From NCBI GenBank assembly GCA_900551625.1, contig URWZ01000007.1, forward strand, positions 1-18,181: DNA of 18,181 bases. The letters run 5' to 3'. The translations under genes and the position numbers were made by a program. Every line of letters begins with the position of its first letter. The stretch's first letter is position 1. The notes below the pieces were generated by a model that made no database searches, was not told where the DNA came from, and saw only the letters and a program-made list of their open reading frames with translations. Positions 7,601 to 13,536 of the stretch are shown here, piece by piece. The DNA comes from an uncultured Collinsella sp. GTDB taxonomy: Bacteria > Actinomycetota > Coriobacteriia > Coriobacteriales > Coriobacteriaceae.

Positions 7601-7897
7601 CGACGTAATGCCGTCAACGTCAAAATCGCCAAAGACTGCAATGTGCTCGTGGTTGCGAATAGCGCGCTCAACGCGGTCGGCAACGACCGACATGCCCGGG
7701 ATAATGAGTGGGTCGGCCCAGTCGCGATCGAGCGAAGGCGTCAAAAACAATTGGCCCTCTTTGATGGAGCCAATGCCGTGCGCGACCATAATGCGCGCCA
7801 CCAGCCCAGGAATGCCCAGACCAGCCGAAAGTTCCTTTTCGAGCTCGGGATTTTGCTGAGCGACCGCCCAGCGATGCGTCGTCTTAAGCGATGACAT
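4610..7897 (-). CDS. recJ: RecJ exonuclease fused to a RecQ-like DEAH helicase
   Basis: One 1095-residue chain joins two DNA-repair activities. The N-terminal half is RecJ, a 5'-3' single-strand DNA exonuclease: GDFDVDG (90-96), VTVDNG (146-151), TDHHE (171-175) in the DHH domain, GGHAG (418-422) in DHHA1, then an OB-like domain (about 465-570). After a linker comes a superfamily 2 helicase: a Q-motif-like stretch near 624-632, Walker A GTGRGKS (647-653), DEAH (752-755), ATATAT (786-791) and QMSGRAGRDG (929-938). The C-terminus (about 1010-1095) looks like a winged helix plus an unnamed tail. Normal RecJ is about 550-800 residues. The frame opens 15 codons earlier at a GTG (7942), but ATG 7897 gives the usual RecJ N-terminus (HRW-VAQQNPEL) and has a G-rich ribosome site. 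It starts the unit recJ-rel-hydrolase. No internal stop or frameshift separates the two halves. Confidence 0.93.
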   Translation of the reverse strand: MSSLKTTHRWAVAQQNPELEKELSAGLGIPGLVARIMVAHGIGSIKEGQLFLTPSLDRDWADPLIIPGMSVVADRVERAIRNHEHIAVFGDFDVDGITSTCLLTEALRTFGADVTPFIPHRFDEGYGLSRAALDRVNELARPQLIVTVDNGIAAKEEVSYLESLGIDLVVTDHHEPSDQVPQGVPLTDPKLEDEGPSRELAGAGVALKLVQVLGERLGKPSYWRSLIEVAALGTVSDMMPLTPENRALVAEGIQQMRVTARPGYIALAALAKADLSSITADGLSFSLIPRLNAAGRMADPKLALDLLLARDPIEASALAAELEEINRQRREIEAELTRDAMAKVEETYDGGRAIVVGGEGWHEGVKGIVASRLTNRYHVPALLFSIEDGIARGSGRSVGKVNLFDAVERCSDLLIRRGGHAGAVGVTIEASKLDEFRRRLSAVLSELPAEDFEDTDEVAATVDLSELNIETIEQISRLEPFGQGNKVPLLAAEGVTMCDRAVVGKTGEHMRFVATDGAASVPAIMFRVPQIDKLINCDSAVDLVFEAVAEHWQGRVKPKLMIKDVLVRDTAAPNIDDPACELRRGVQPADSGLRLESRKRETLAQLSYTELTRSLIHSFIGSNQPHRAQVEALDALADHQSVLAVMGTGRGKSLIFHVHAAREAVLRGRASIFVYPLRALVADQAYHLSSTMAALGIGVGVLTGETVEAARDDVFAGLASGRTGIVLTTPEFLSIHRDRFARSGRIGFVVIDEAHHAGLAKGGDRSAYLDMPDILKALGDPVVLAATATATAPVVAELARVLPITRTVVDETVRENLRLEDDRDLASRENRLVSIVATGEKTVIYVNSRDQSVALAKTLRKRVPDCATRIAFYNAGLARSDRRRVEEAFRDGSLSCIVSTSAFGEGVNLPDIRHVVLYHMPFGSIEFNQMSGRAGRDGQPAVIHLLYSSRDARINERLLDCYAPERDELVTLYRALQTMWRSNRGKTGADSFSASDIDIAQMCLAIDARTPVDERSVASGLGIFEELGFCRVSGFDDTRRIAMAENPGRVQLSRSIRYLEGLRSRMEFSAFRSWALDSCASDMLAKVNRPIVPRA

Positions 7898-7949
7898 AGG
7901 CACCCACCCCCGATAGGGGCAGGTCGCCGCGATACCTCTCACGGTTCAT
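7884..7949 (-). CDS. Possible 21-residue leader peptide before recJ
   Basis: An ATG at 7949 opens a 21-codon frame that ends in TAA at 7884-7886, overlapping the recJ ATG (7897) by 14 nt. It is preceded by AGAGGA about 9-10 nt upstream, a better ribosome site than that of the competing GTG start at 7942. The predicted peptide (MNRERYRGDLPLSG...) matches nothing I know. The stop-start overlap suggests translational coupling with recJ. A frame this short can occur by chance, and no conservation can be tested here. Confidence 0.25.
   Translation of the reverse strand: MNRERYRGDLPLSGVGAYVIA
7902..7924 (-). promoter_or_regulatory. Hairpin covering the recJ ribosome binding site
   Basis: ACCTGCCCC (minus strand, 7924-7916) can pair with GGGGTGGGT (7910-7902) through seven Watson-Crick and two G-U pairs around a 5-nt loop. 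The second arm is the G-rich ribosome site that ends 4 nt before the recJ ATG at 7897. Folding would hide this site, and a ribosome on the 7949-7884 frame would open it. The pairing is seen; the regulatory role is inferred. Confidence 0.35.
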
Positions 7950-8005
7950 AGCGATGAGTCCTCTGTGTATGCCCGCTTCGGCAGGCAGATCTGTTGAACG
8001 GATTT

Positions 8006-8011
8006 ATTATA
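8006..8011 (-). promoter_or_regulatory. Candidate -10 box of the recJ-rel promoter
   Basis: A perfect TATAAT reads on the minus strand in the gap between recJ and the divergent transporter gene. At 16-17 nt upstream only GTTTTG/CGTTTT is present, a poor -35. Transcription would start near 8000, giving a leader of about 100 nt before the recJ ATG that contains the small frame and hairpin described above. No convincing promoter was found for the plus-strand transporter in the same 220-nt gap. Confidence 0.4.
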
Positions 8012-8171
8012 CCGTGCAGCGCGGACGCAAAACGCCGCGGTGCGCCGCGGTTTCGGCAAACGATGGCGGTAATGCCCTCGAAACAATCGAGCGTTTCAGC
8101 CGCACGGACACATACGAGCGTCTAGCATATCCATACAAACAAGTTCGCGGATAAAGGGAGTCGCGGGGCAT

Positions 8172-9170
8172 ATGAAGCAATGGGCTGGACTGGGGAAGTT
8201 CCTCGCGGGGCACATGCAGATCATCGTTCCGATTTGTGTGGCGCTCGGCGTGCTCTTTCCTCAACAGATCGGCGTTCTCAAGCCCATTGTTCCCGCCCTC
8301 TTCGCCTTTATGACGTTTCAGGGTGCGCTCAGCAACACCTTTCACCAGGTAGCCGAGGTGTTCCACCGTCCGCTGCACCTGATTCTGGCGTTGTTGGTCT
8401 CGGCGGCGCTTATTCCCATCGCGGCCTATGCCATGGGATCGTTGTTCTTTGGTTCCAACCCCAACCTTGTCTGCGGCATCGTGCTCGAATACAGTGTGCC
8501 CGTGGCAGTCACCGCTTTTATGTGGATCAGCATGTTCGGCGGCAACGGCCCGCTCGCGCTCACCATCATCCTGACGTCCTCGGTCATCTCCCCTGTGACG
8601 ATTCCGCTTACGCTCAAGCTCCTGCTGGGCGCCACCGTCTCGATCGACGTGCCGAGCATGATGCAGAACATGGCCTTTATGATCGCCATCCCCGCTGTGC
8701 TCGGCATCGTGATCAACGAGCTCACGCGCGGCTGGGGGCACGAGAAACTCTCCCCCGCGCTCTCGCCCGCCTGCAAGTTCATGATGATGGGCGTTATCGC
8801 CTCCAACTCCACCGCCATGAGCGAGTACGTGCTGCACATGAACGCGGTGCGCTTGGAAGTCGCCCTCTTTATTTTGGTCTTCGCCATCAGCGGCTTTGTC
8901 GTCGGCATTCTGGTCGCCCGCGCGCTGCATCTGCCATATAGCGAAACGACCACCATGTGCTTTACCTGCGGCATGCGCAATATCTCTTCGGGCGCCGTCA
9001 TCGCCACGCAATACTTTCCGGGCGAAGTTGTGTTTCCCGTCATGTGTGGAACGTTGTTTCAGCAGGTGCTCGCCTCGCTTATCGGACACTTCTTTGAGCG
9101 TCTGACCGGCGAGGAGCGCGCCGCCCAGCGCAAGCGCGTCGAGGCCGGCCGCGATGCAATGGCGCGCTAA
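8172..9170 (+). CDS. SBF-family transporter (bile acid:sodium symporter-like)
   Basis: The 332-residue product is a multi-pass membrane protein with about nine or ten hydrophobic segments and very few charges between residues 15 and 300. It resembles the SBF superfamily (bile acid:Na+ symporter / BASS): the LEYSVPVAVTAFMW stretch (105-118) and the CGMRNISSGAVIATQYFP-type stretch (about residues 262-280) correspond to the two conserved crossover regions of that fold. Bacterial members carry bile acids, pantoate or other organic anions, and the substrate cannot be read from the sequence. The start at 8172 has AAGGGAG 12 nt upstream and GGGG closer in. It is divergent from recJ and convergent with the GalT-like gene, so it stands alone. 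Confidence 0.85.
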   Translation: MKQWAGLGKFLAGHMQIIVPICVALGVLFPQQIGVLKPIVPALFAFMTFQGALSNTFHQVAEVFHRPLHLILALLVSAALIPIAAYAMGSLFFGSNPNLVCGIVLEYSVPVAVTAFMWISMFGGNGPLALTIILTSSVISPVTIPLTLKLLLGATVSIDVPSMMQNMAFMIAIPAVLGIVINELTRGWGHEKLSPALSPACKFMMMGVIASNSTAMSEYVLHMNAVRLEVALFILVFAISGFVVGILVARALHLPYSETTTMCFTCGMRNISSGAVIATQYFPGEVVFPVMCGTLFQQVLASLIGHFFERLTGEERAAQRKRVEAGRDAMAR

Positions 9171-9187
9171 ACCGTCCGCAGTGTGCG

Positions 9188-9213
9188 GGCGCTCACTTTA
9201 CGATGTGAGCGCC
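9188..9213. terminator. Hairpin between convergent genes
   Basis: GGCGCTCAC (9188-9196) and its exact complement GTGAGCGCC (9205-9213) enclose 8 nt. It begins 18 nt after the transporter stop codon, and the stop codon of the opposite GalT-like gene (9198-9200) lies in its loop. A smaller hairpin, CCGCA-GTG-TGCGG (9176-9188), adjoins it. Neither side has a T tract, so it may act as a shared, inefficient or factor-assisted terminator, or as a 3'-end barrier. Confidence 0.45.
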
Positions 9214-9998
9214 TCCAGATGTGCGCGGAATCGCTCCGCATCGACATCGAGCGTGGTCTCAGCATTGACCTGAGCCAGCCGATACCCGACAAAGTAGGGT
9301 GAAACCACCCAGCGCGGAAGCGCCTTGGCAATGGTCCGGCCGTCCATGTGGTAGAAGAACAAGTTGTACGACTCCGCGCGACCGCCATGGTGCTCGTGCA
9401 GGATATAGCGCAGAGCTACCTGAATCGCATCGGCGAAGAGGTCCGTCTCGGCTTGGTCTCGCGCGCCATCGCTGGCGGCGATTCCCTGCGGGGCTGAAAC
9501 GTTGACCTCAAAGAACCCCATAATCGGTTCGGTTGAGATGTTGACCGCAACCCTTCCCCTCTGCCAAACATCGATGCCTTCAAAGTTGGCTGAGGTCAGC
9601 GCCGCATAGCCGTCCTCCTGTTCCAAGCCCACAATCTGCATGTGTGGATGGACGAGGCTGCCGCCCGAAAGCGGACCCTTGTTCTTGTACATGAGCACGC
9701 TTCGATACTGCTGCGAATCGATCATCTGCTGCCAGCAATCCAGAGCAAACCTCATCACATGGTGGAGTTCATCCGGCTTATAGGTCACCAGGTCGGCATC
9801 GTGATCGGCCGACTCGATCAGCACGGTTTGACGGGTGGCGCGCAGGGTCTTGAACTTATTCTCGAGCCAGATGCAGTCACCGTCGCGCTGGATGATGTTG
9901 GTGAGCCCCTCCGTGTTGCAAAAGGGACACGCGGTACCGGGGCGACGGTTGTCGTCGGGCTTGCCGCTCGCCTGCTGAACATCGAATACCAGCGCCAC
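9198..9998 (-). CDS. GalT/HIT-like protein, DUF4931 type
   Basis: The 266-residue product resembles galactose-1-phosphate uridylyltransferase-like proteins of the histidine-triad superfamily, in the form annotated as DUF4931. Visible marks are CPFC (24-27, probably one half of a zinc site), ENKFKTLRATRQTVLIES (46-63) and GGSLVHPHMQIVGL (112-125), in which HPHMQ corresponds to the HPHxQ active site of GalT, whose central His takes up a UMP group. True GalT is longer (about 340 residues or more) and the substrate here is unknown. The start is a GTG at 9998, 3 nt after the cutC stop, with GGAGG inside the end of cutC at a spacing of 8 nt. Translation is therefore probably coupled to cutC. There is no signal peptide or membrane segment. 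Confidence 0.8.
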   Translation of the reverse strand: MALVFDVQQASGKPDDNRRPGTACPFCNTEGLTNIIQRDGDCIWLENKFKTLRATRQTVLIESADHDADLVTYKPDELHHVMRFALDCWQQMIDSQQYRSVLMYKNKGPLSGGSLVHPHMQIVGLEQEDGYAALTSANFEGIDVWQRGRVAVNISTEPIMGFFEVNVSAPQGIAASDGARDQAETDLFADAIQVALRYILHEHHGGRAESYNLFFYHMDGRTIAKALPRWVVSPYFVGYRLAQVNAETTLDVDAERFRAHLEALTS

Positions 9999-10001
9999 GG
10001 G

Positions 10002-10679
10002 TTATACCTCCAGCGGCACGATCTTGGTGCCATGGAGCTCGGAGACGTCTAGCGCCGCCGCGACCGCGTCGCGATTTGCCGTAGTGATGCCGCCGCCGGG
10101 AAGGATGGTCAAACGATCACCCGCATACTCGATTAAACGAGCCAGGTGATCGAAATTATCCTCGATCGACGTACCGGCAGCGCCGCCATGCGTGAGGATG
10201 CGCGTAACGCCGCAGTCGGCAAGTGTATCAATCGCATCGAGCTGAGCCTCGGGCGAGAGCTGGTCAAATGCCATGTGGAAGGTGATGTCGATGGGATCAC
10301 GCTTACATTCCTCGGTCGCGCAGCCCGCAGCCATCACGAGGGCGCCAAGCGTAAGTTCGTCGAGCGCCCATCCGCCAGCGCAGGGCTTGCAGCAGCCAAA
10401 GACCAAGCCGTCAACGCCGGCGCTTACGGCAAGGCCCAGGTCCATCTCCATCATACGCAGCTCGTCCTGGTCGTAGTGAAAGTCGCCGCCACGCGGGCGA
10501 ATCATGCACATCACCCGTGCATCGTGCTCGTGGACATAGTTGGTCGTAGCGCTGATAACGCCGGCCGAAGGCGTGGTGCCACCAACGGCAAGGTTGTCGC
10601 ACAGCTCGATACGCCTTGCACCGGCATCGATAGCCGCCGGCACCCGCTCAAAGTTCTCGGCACAAAACTCGTACAGCAT
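10002..10679 (-). CDS. cutC: CutC family protein
   Basis: The 225-residue product has the CutC TIM-barrel pattern: an N-terminal YEFCAENF, RIELCDNLAVGGTTPS (23-38), MIRPRGGDF (59-67), the VDGLVFGC segment, ILTHGGA and ILPGGGI near the C-terminus. CutC was first linked to copper tolerance in E. coli, but its direct role and reaction are unsettled, and nothing in this neighbourhood concerns copper. The frame is open to 10718, but the ATG at 10679 is preferred because a G5 run lies 7 nt upstream and the family normally begins at MLYEFCAENF-type sequence. It is the first gene of a two-gene unit with the GalT-like protein. The protein is unusually rich in cysteine (for example FGCCKPCAGG), which is at least compatible with metal binding. 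Confidence 0.9.
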   Translation of the reverse strand: MLYEFCAENFERVPAAIDAGARRIELCDNLAVGGTTPSAGVISATTNYVHEHDARVMCMIRPRGGDFHYDQDELRMMEMDLGLAVSAGVDGLVFGCCKPCAGGWALDELTLGALVMAAGCATEECKRDPIDITFHMAFDQLSPEAQLDAIDTLADCGVTRILTHGGAAGTSIEDNFDHLARLIEYAGDRLTILPGGGITTANRDAVAAALDVSELHGTKIVPLEV

Positions 10680-10745
10680 AGATAGACCCCCAGATGGCAA
10701 ACGTTTTCCGATGGGCATTGTCGCACTTTAAATACCAACCCGCAC

Positions 10746-10834
10746 AATGATCCCTTGGGGACGGAGGAAAACGGATCGCCCAGTGAGTCGATTTGACCCG
10801 GCGATCCGTTTTCCTCCGTCCCCAAGGGATCATT
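10746..10834. repeat. Near-perfect palindromic element with 35-bp arms
   Basis: The left arm (10746-10780) and right arm (10800-10834) are exact inverted repeats of 35 bases around a 19-nt centre. The arm reads AATGATCCCTTGGGGACGG and onward through GGAAAACGGATCGCC. It lies between the start region of cutC and the terminator of the liv operon and contains no gene. Its size and symmetry match REP/REPIN-like or miniature transposable elements mobilised by a transposase elsewhere in the genome; that source is inferred. It would also fold as a very stable RNA hairpin on either strand. Confidence 0.85.
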
Positions 10835-10835
10835 T

Positions 10836-10869
10836 AAAAAGGGGCGCCGACCGGGATAGTCAGCGCCCC
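10836..10869 (-). terminator. Intrinsic terminator of the liv operon
   Basis: On the minus strand, GGGGCGC (10869-10863) pairs with GCGCCCC (10847-10841), extended by a further stem with one mismatch, and is followed by TTTTT (10840-10836). It begins 14 nt after the livF stop codon. This is the clearest intrinsic terminator in the window and marks the end of the operon. Confidence 0.85.
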
Positions 10870-10883
10870 CTTTGTTGAATGGA

Positions 10884-11597
10884 TTAACCGCCCAGATAGG
10901 CCTTGCGGACGTTATCGTCGTGCAGCAGCTCTTGACCGGTGCCGGTCATGGTGATCTTGCCGGTCTCGAGTACATAGCCGCGTGTAGCGATGGAAAGTGC
11001 CATCTGCGCGTTCTGCTCGACCAGAAGCACCGTGGTGCCGGCCTTGTGCAGGTCCTCGACGATCTGGAAGATCTGCTCAATCAGAATCGGCGCCAGACCC
11101 ATGGAGGGCTCATCGAGCATGAGCAGCTTAGGGTTGCTCATAAGGGCGCGGCCCATAACGAGCATCTGCTGCTCGCCGCCCGAAAGGGTGCCGGCGACCT
11201 GGCGACGGCGCTCCTTTAGGCGCGGGAACTGCTCGTAGACGCGCTCGAGGCCCGGAGCCACCGTGGACTTGGGCTGCGTATAGGCACCCATTTCCAGGTT
11301 CTCCTCGACCGTCATCTGCAAAAAGGCGCGACGGCCCTCGGGAACCTGAGCCAGGCCCTTGCCCACCAGCTTGTCGGCAGGCGTATGGGTAATGTCCTCG
11401 CCCATAAACTTGATGGAGCCGGTCTTGGAACGCAGCAGGCCCGAGACGGTCTTAAGCGTCGTGGACTTGCCGGCGCCGTTGGCACCAATCAAGGCCACGA
11501 TCTCGCCCTCGTTGACGTTAAAGGAGATGTCCTTGATGGCGTGGATGGCGCCGTACCAGACGTTGATGTTGTAGACGGAAAGCATCGGCTCTGCCAT
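10884..11597 (-). CDS. livF: Branched-chain amino acid type ABC transporter ATPase LivF
   Basis: The 237-residue product is one of the two ATP-hydrolysing subunits of a Liv/HAAT importer and works on the cytoplasmic face. It has Walker A GANGAGKST (38-46), the signature LSGGEQQ (138-144) and Walker B LLMLDEPSMGLAP (158-170). The usual switch histidine is replaced in the sequence LLVEQN, as is normal for LivF proteins, so the subunit is assigned as F rather than G. The ATG follows the livG stop codon with no spacer (TAA-ATG), and its GGGGGAG ribosome site lies inside livG, which indicates coupled translation. It is the last gene of the operon. Confidence 0.95.
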   Translation of the reverse strand: MAEPMLSVYNINVWYGAIHAIKDISFNVNEGEIVALIGANGAGKSTTLKTVSGLLRSKTGSIKFMGEDITHTPADKLVGKGLAQVPEGRRAFLQMTVEENLEMGAYTQPKSTVAPGLERVYEQFPRLKERRRQVAGTLSGGEQQMLVMGRALMSNPKLLMLDEPSMGLAPILIEQIFQIVEDLHKAGTTVLLVEQNAQMALSIATRGYVLETGKITMTGTGQELLHDDNVRKAYLGG

Positions 11598-12458
11598 TTA
11601 GTTCTCCCCCTTATCCTGCTTGCCCAGATATGCCTCGATAACGGCGTCGTTGTTCTGGATCTCCTCGGCCGTACCCTTGGCAATGACCTTGCCAAAGTTG
11701 AGCACGCAGATGCCCTCGCAGATGTTCATAACGAGCGACATATCATGCTCGATAAGCATGATGGCGATGCCGAAGGTGTCACGAATCTTGACGATGTTCT
11801 CCATAAGCTCCGCGGTCTCGGACGGGTTCATGCCGGCAGCAGGCTCGTCGAGCAGCAGAAGCTTGGGGTTGGTGGCAAGCGCGCGAACGATCTCCAGACG
11901 ACGCTGAGCGCCGTAAGGCAGCGATCCGGCCTGCTCGTTTGCCAGATGCTCCATATCAAAGATGGACAGCAGCTCCATGGCGCGCTCGTGAGCAGCCTTC
12001 TCGTGCTTCCAATACGTCGGCAGGCGCAGCACGCCCTCAAAGCCGGAGTAACGCTCCTGGTTATGCAGGCCGACCTTGACGTTATCCTCCACCGTCATGG
12101 TGTTGAATAGGCGAATGTTCTGGAAGGTACGGGCAATACCCATGCGGTTGACCTGGTAGACCGACTTGCCCGAAGTGTCCTCGCCGTCGAGCAGGATGGT
12201 GCCGTGCGTGGGCTGGTACACCTTGGTGAGCAGGTTGAAGACCGTGGTCTTACCGGCACCGTTGGGGCCGATCAGACCGGCGATCTCGGTCTTGCCGATA
12301 GTCAGGCTAAAGTCGTCGACTGCCTTAAGGCCACCGAACTCAATGCCCAGGTGGATGCACTCGAGTGCAGGGCGCTCGCCCAGGTCGCGGTCGGGAACGA
12401 TGGCGCCAGAAGGATACGGGACCATCTTGCCCTTCTTGAACTCAAATTTACTGGGCAT
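11598..12458 (-). CDS. livG: Branched-chain amino acid type ABC transporter ATPase LivG
   Basis: The 286-residue product is the second ATPase subunit. It has Walker A GPNGAGKTT (64-72), a signature of the LivG form LPYGAQRR (180-187), Walker B LLLLDEPAAGMNP (200-212) and a switch histidine in IEHDM (236-240). An N-terminal extension of about 30 residues precedes the usual start of the ATPase fold. ATG 12458 is chosen over an in-frame start at 12485 because AAGGAGG lies 9 nt before it. It overlaps the end of livM by 11 nt, which suggests coupled translation. Confidence 0.95.
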   Translation of the reverse strand: MPSKFEFKKGKMVPYPSGAIVPDRDLGERPALECIHLGIEFGGLKAVDDFSLTIGKTEIAGLIGPNGAGKTTVFNLLTKVYQPTHGTILLDGEDTSGKSVYQVNRMGIARTFQNIRLFNTMTVEDNVKVGLHNQERYSGFEGVLRLPTYWKHEKAAHERAMELLSIFDMEHLANEQAGSLPYGAQRRLEIVRALATNPKLLLLDEPAAGMNPSETAELMENIVKIRDTFGIAIMLIEHDMSLVMNICEGICVLNFGKVIAKGTAEEIQNNDAVIEAYLGKQDKGEN

Positions 12459-13527
12459 CGGCTGCCACCTCCTTCTTGGAAGCAAAGCGGTCCTTGACGC
12501 GACCGAAGAACGCCTTGAGCTGCGGGTTGTTGGTAAAAATCATGACCAGGATCAGCACGATGGCATAGATGAGCATGCGGTAGTCCGAGAACTGACGGAG
12601 CAGCTCGGGAAGCACCGTGAGCAGCGCCGCCGCGATGACGGAGCCGCGCATATTGCCCAGACCGCCCAGGACCACGAACACCAGGATGAGAATGGACGTG
12701 TTGAAGTCGAACTTGGTGGCGGAGAGCTGCGAGAAGTTACCGCCGAAGAGGGCTCCGGCAGCACCGGCGAGGGCAGCGGAAACCACGAAGGCGATCATGC
12801 GGTACTCGGTGACGGAGATGCCTACGGACTCGGCTGCAATCTTGTTATCGCGCACGGCCATAATGGCACGGCCGGTACGGCTGCGAACCAGGTTGAGTAC
12901 AATCACGAGCGCGACCATGACCAGGATGGCACCGGCGAGGAAGGTCGAGTACGTCGACACGCCCGAGGCGCCCTGGGCTCCCTTGATGATGGCGGTGCCG
13001 TCCTCGAGCAGGTGCAGGTCGTCGATCGTAGAGTTGCCCGTGATGTTAAAGATCACGTGCAGGCCGCGGGAGTCGACGCCCACAATGAGGCAGGTGACGA
13101 TCTCCTTGATGATCTCGCCAAAAGCCAGGGTCACGATGGCCAGATAGTCGCCGCTCAGGCGCAGGACCGGGATACCAATCAAGAAGCCCAAGATGGCAGC
13201 GGCGATTGCGCCGATCACAATGCTGATGATCAGGCGCATCGGGTCGGACGGAACGGCGCTCTCCAGCGCGACGGCCGTGACGATTCCCGTATAGGCGCCG
13301 ACGCTCATAAAGCCCGCGTGTCCCAGCGACAAGTCGCCCGCGATGCCGACGACGAGGTTAAGGGAGATGGCCATGACGATATAGGCCGTGATGGGAACCA
13401 GCTGACCGGCGATCATGCGCGGAATCATGTGGTTGGACTGCATAAAGAACACGATGGCGAATGCCACGATGCACATGGCGTACGTGACAAAGTCGTGACG
13501 CGTCTGCTTGTCTTTAAGAAACTTCAT
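12448..13527 (-). CDS. livM: Branched-chain amino acid type ABC transporter permease LivM
   Basis: The 359-residue product is one of the two membrane channels of the importer, with about nine or ten hydrophobic segments. The family stretch NLVVGIAGDLSLGHAGFMSVGAYTG and the LAIVTLAFGEI loop that contacts the ATPases are present (parts of these lie near residues 55-80 and 130-140). ATG 13527 has AGGTGAG 4 nt before it; a GTG at 13536, directly after the livH stop, is an alternative that adds three residues. A charged tail (FFGRVKDRFASKKE) follows the last membrane segment. It lies between livH and livG. Confidence 0.93.
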   Translation of the reverse strand: MKFLKDKQTRHDFVTYAMCIVAFAIVFFMQSNHMIPRMIAGQLVPITAYIVMAISLNLVVGIAGDLSLGHAGFMSVGAYTGIVTAVALESAVPSDPMRLIISIVIGAIAAAILGFLIGIPVLRLSGDYLAIVTLAFGEIIKEIVTCLIVGVDSRGLHVIFNITGNSTIDDLHLLEDGTAIIKGAQGASGVSTYSTFLAGAILVMVALVIVLNLVRSRTGRAIMAVRDNKIAAESVGISVTEYRMIAFVVSAALAGAAGALFGGNFSQLSATKFDFNTSILILVFVVLGGLGNMRGSVIAAALLTVLPELLRQFSDYRMLIYAIVLILVMIFTNNPQLKAFFGRVKDRFASKKEVAADAQ

Positions 13528-13536
13528 AGCGCTCAC

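Noticed and set aside
8007..9089. 360-codon minus-strand frame opposite the SBF transporter
   Set aside because: The product is dominated by His, Asp, Glu and Arg, the mirror of a hydrophobic membrane protein gene, and it crosses the recJ promoter region.
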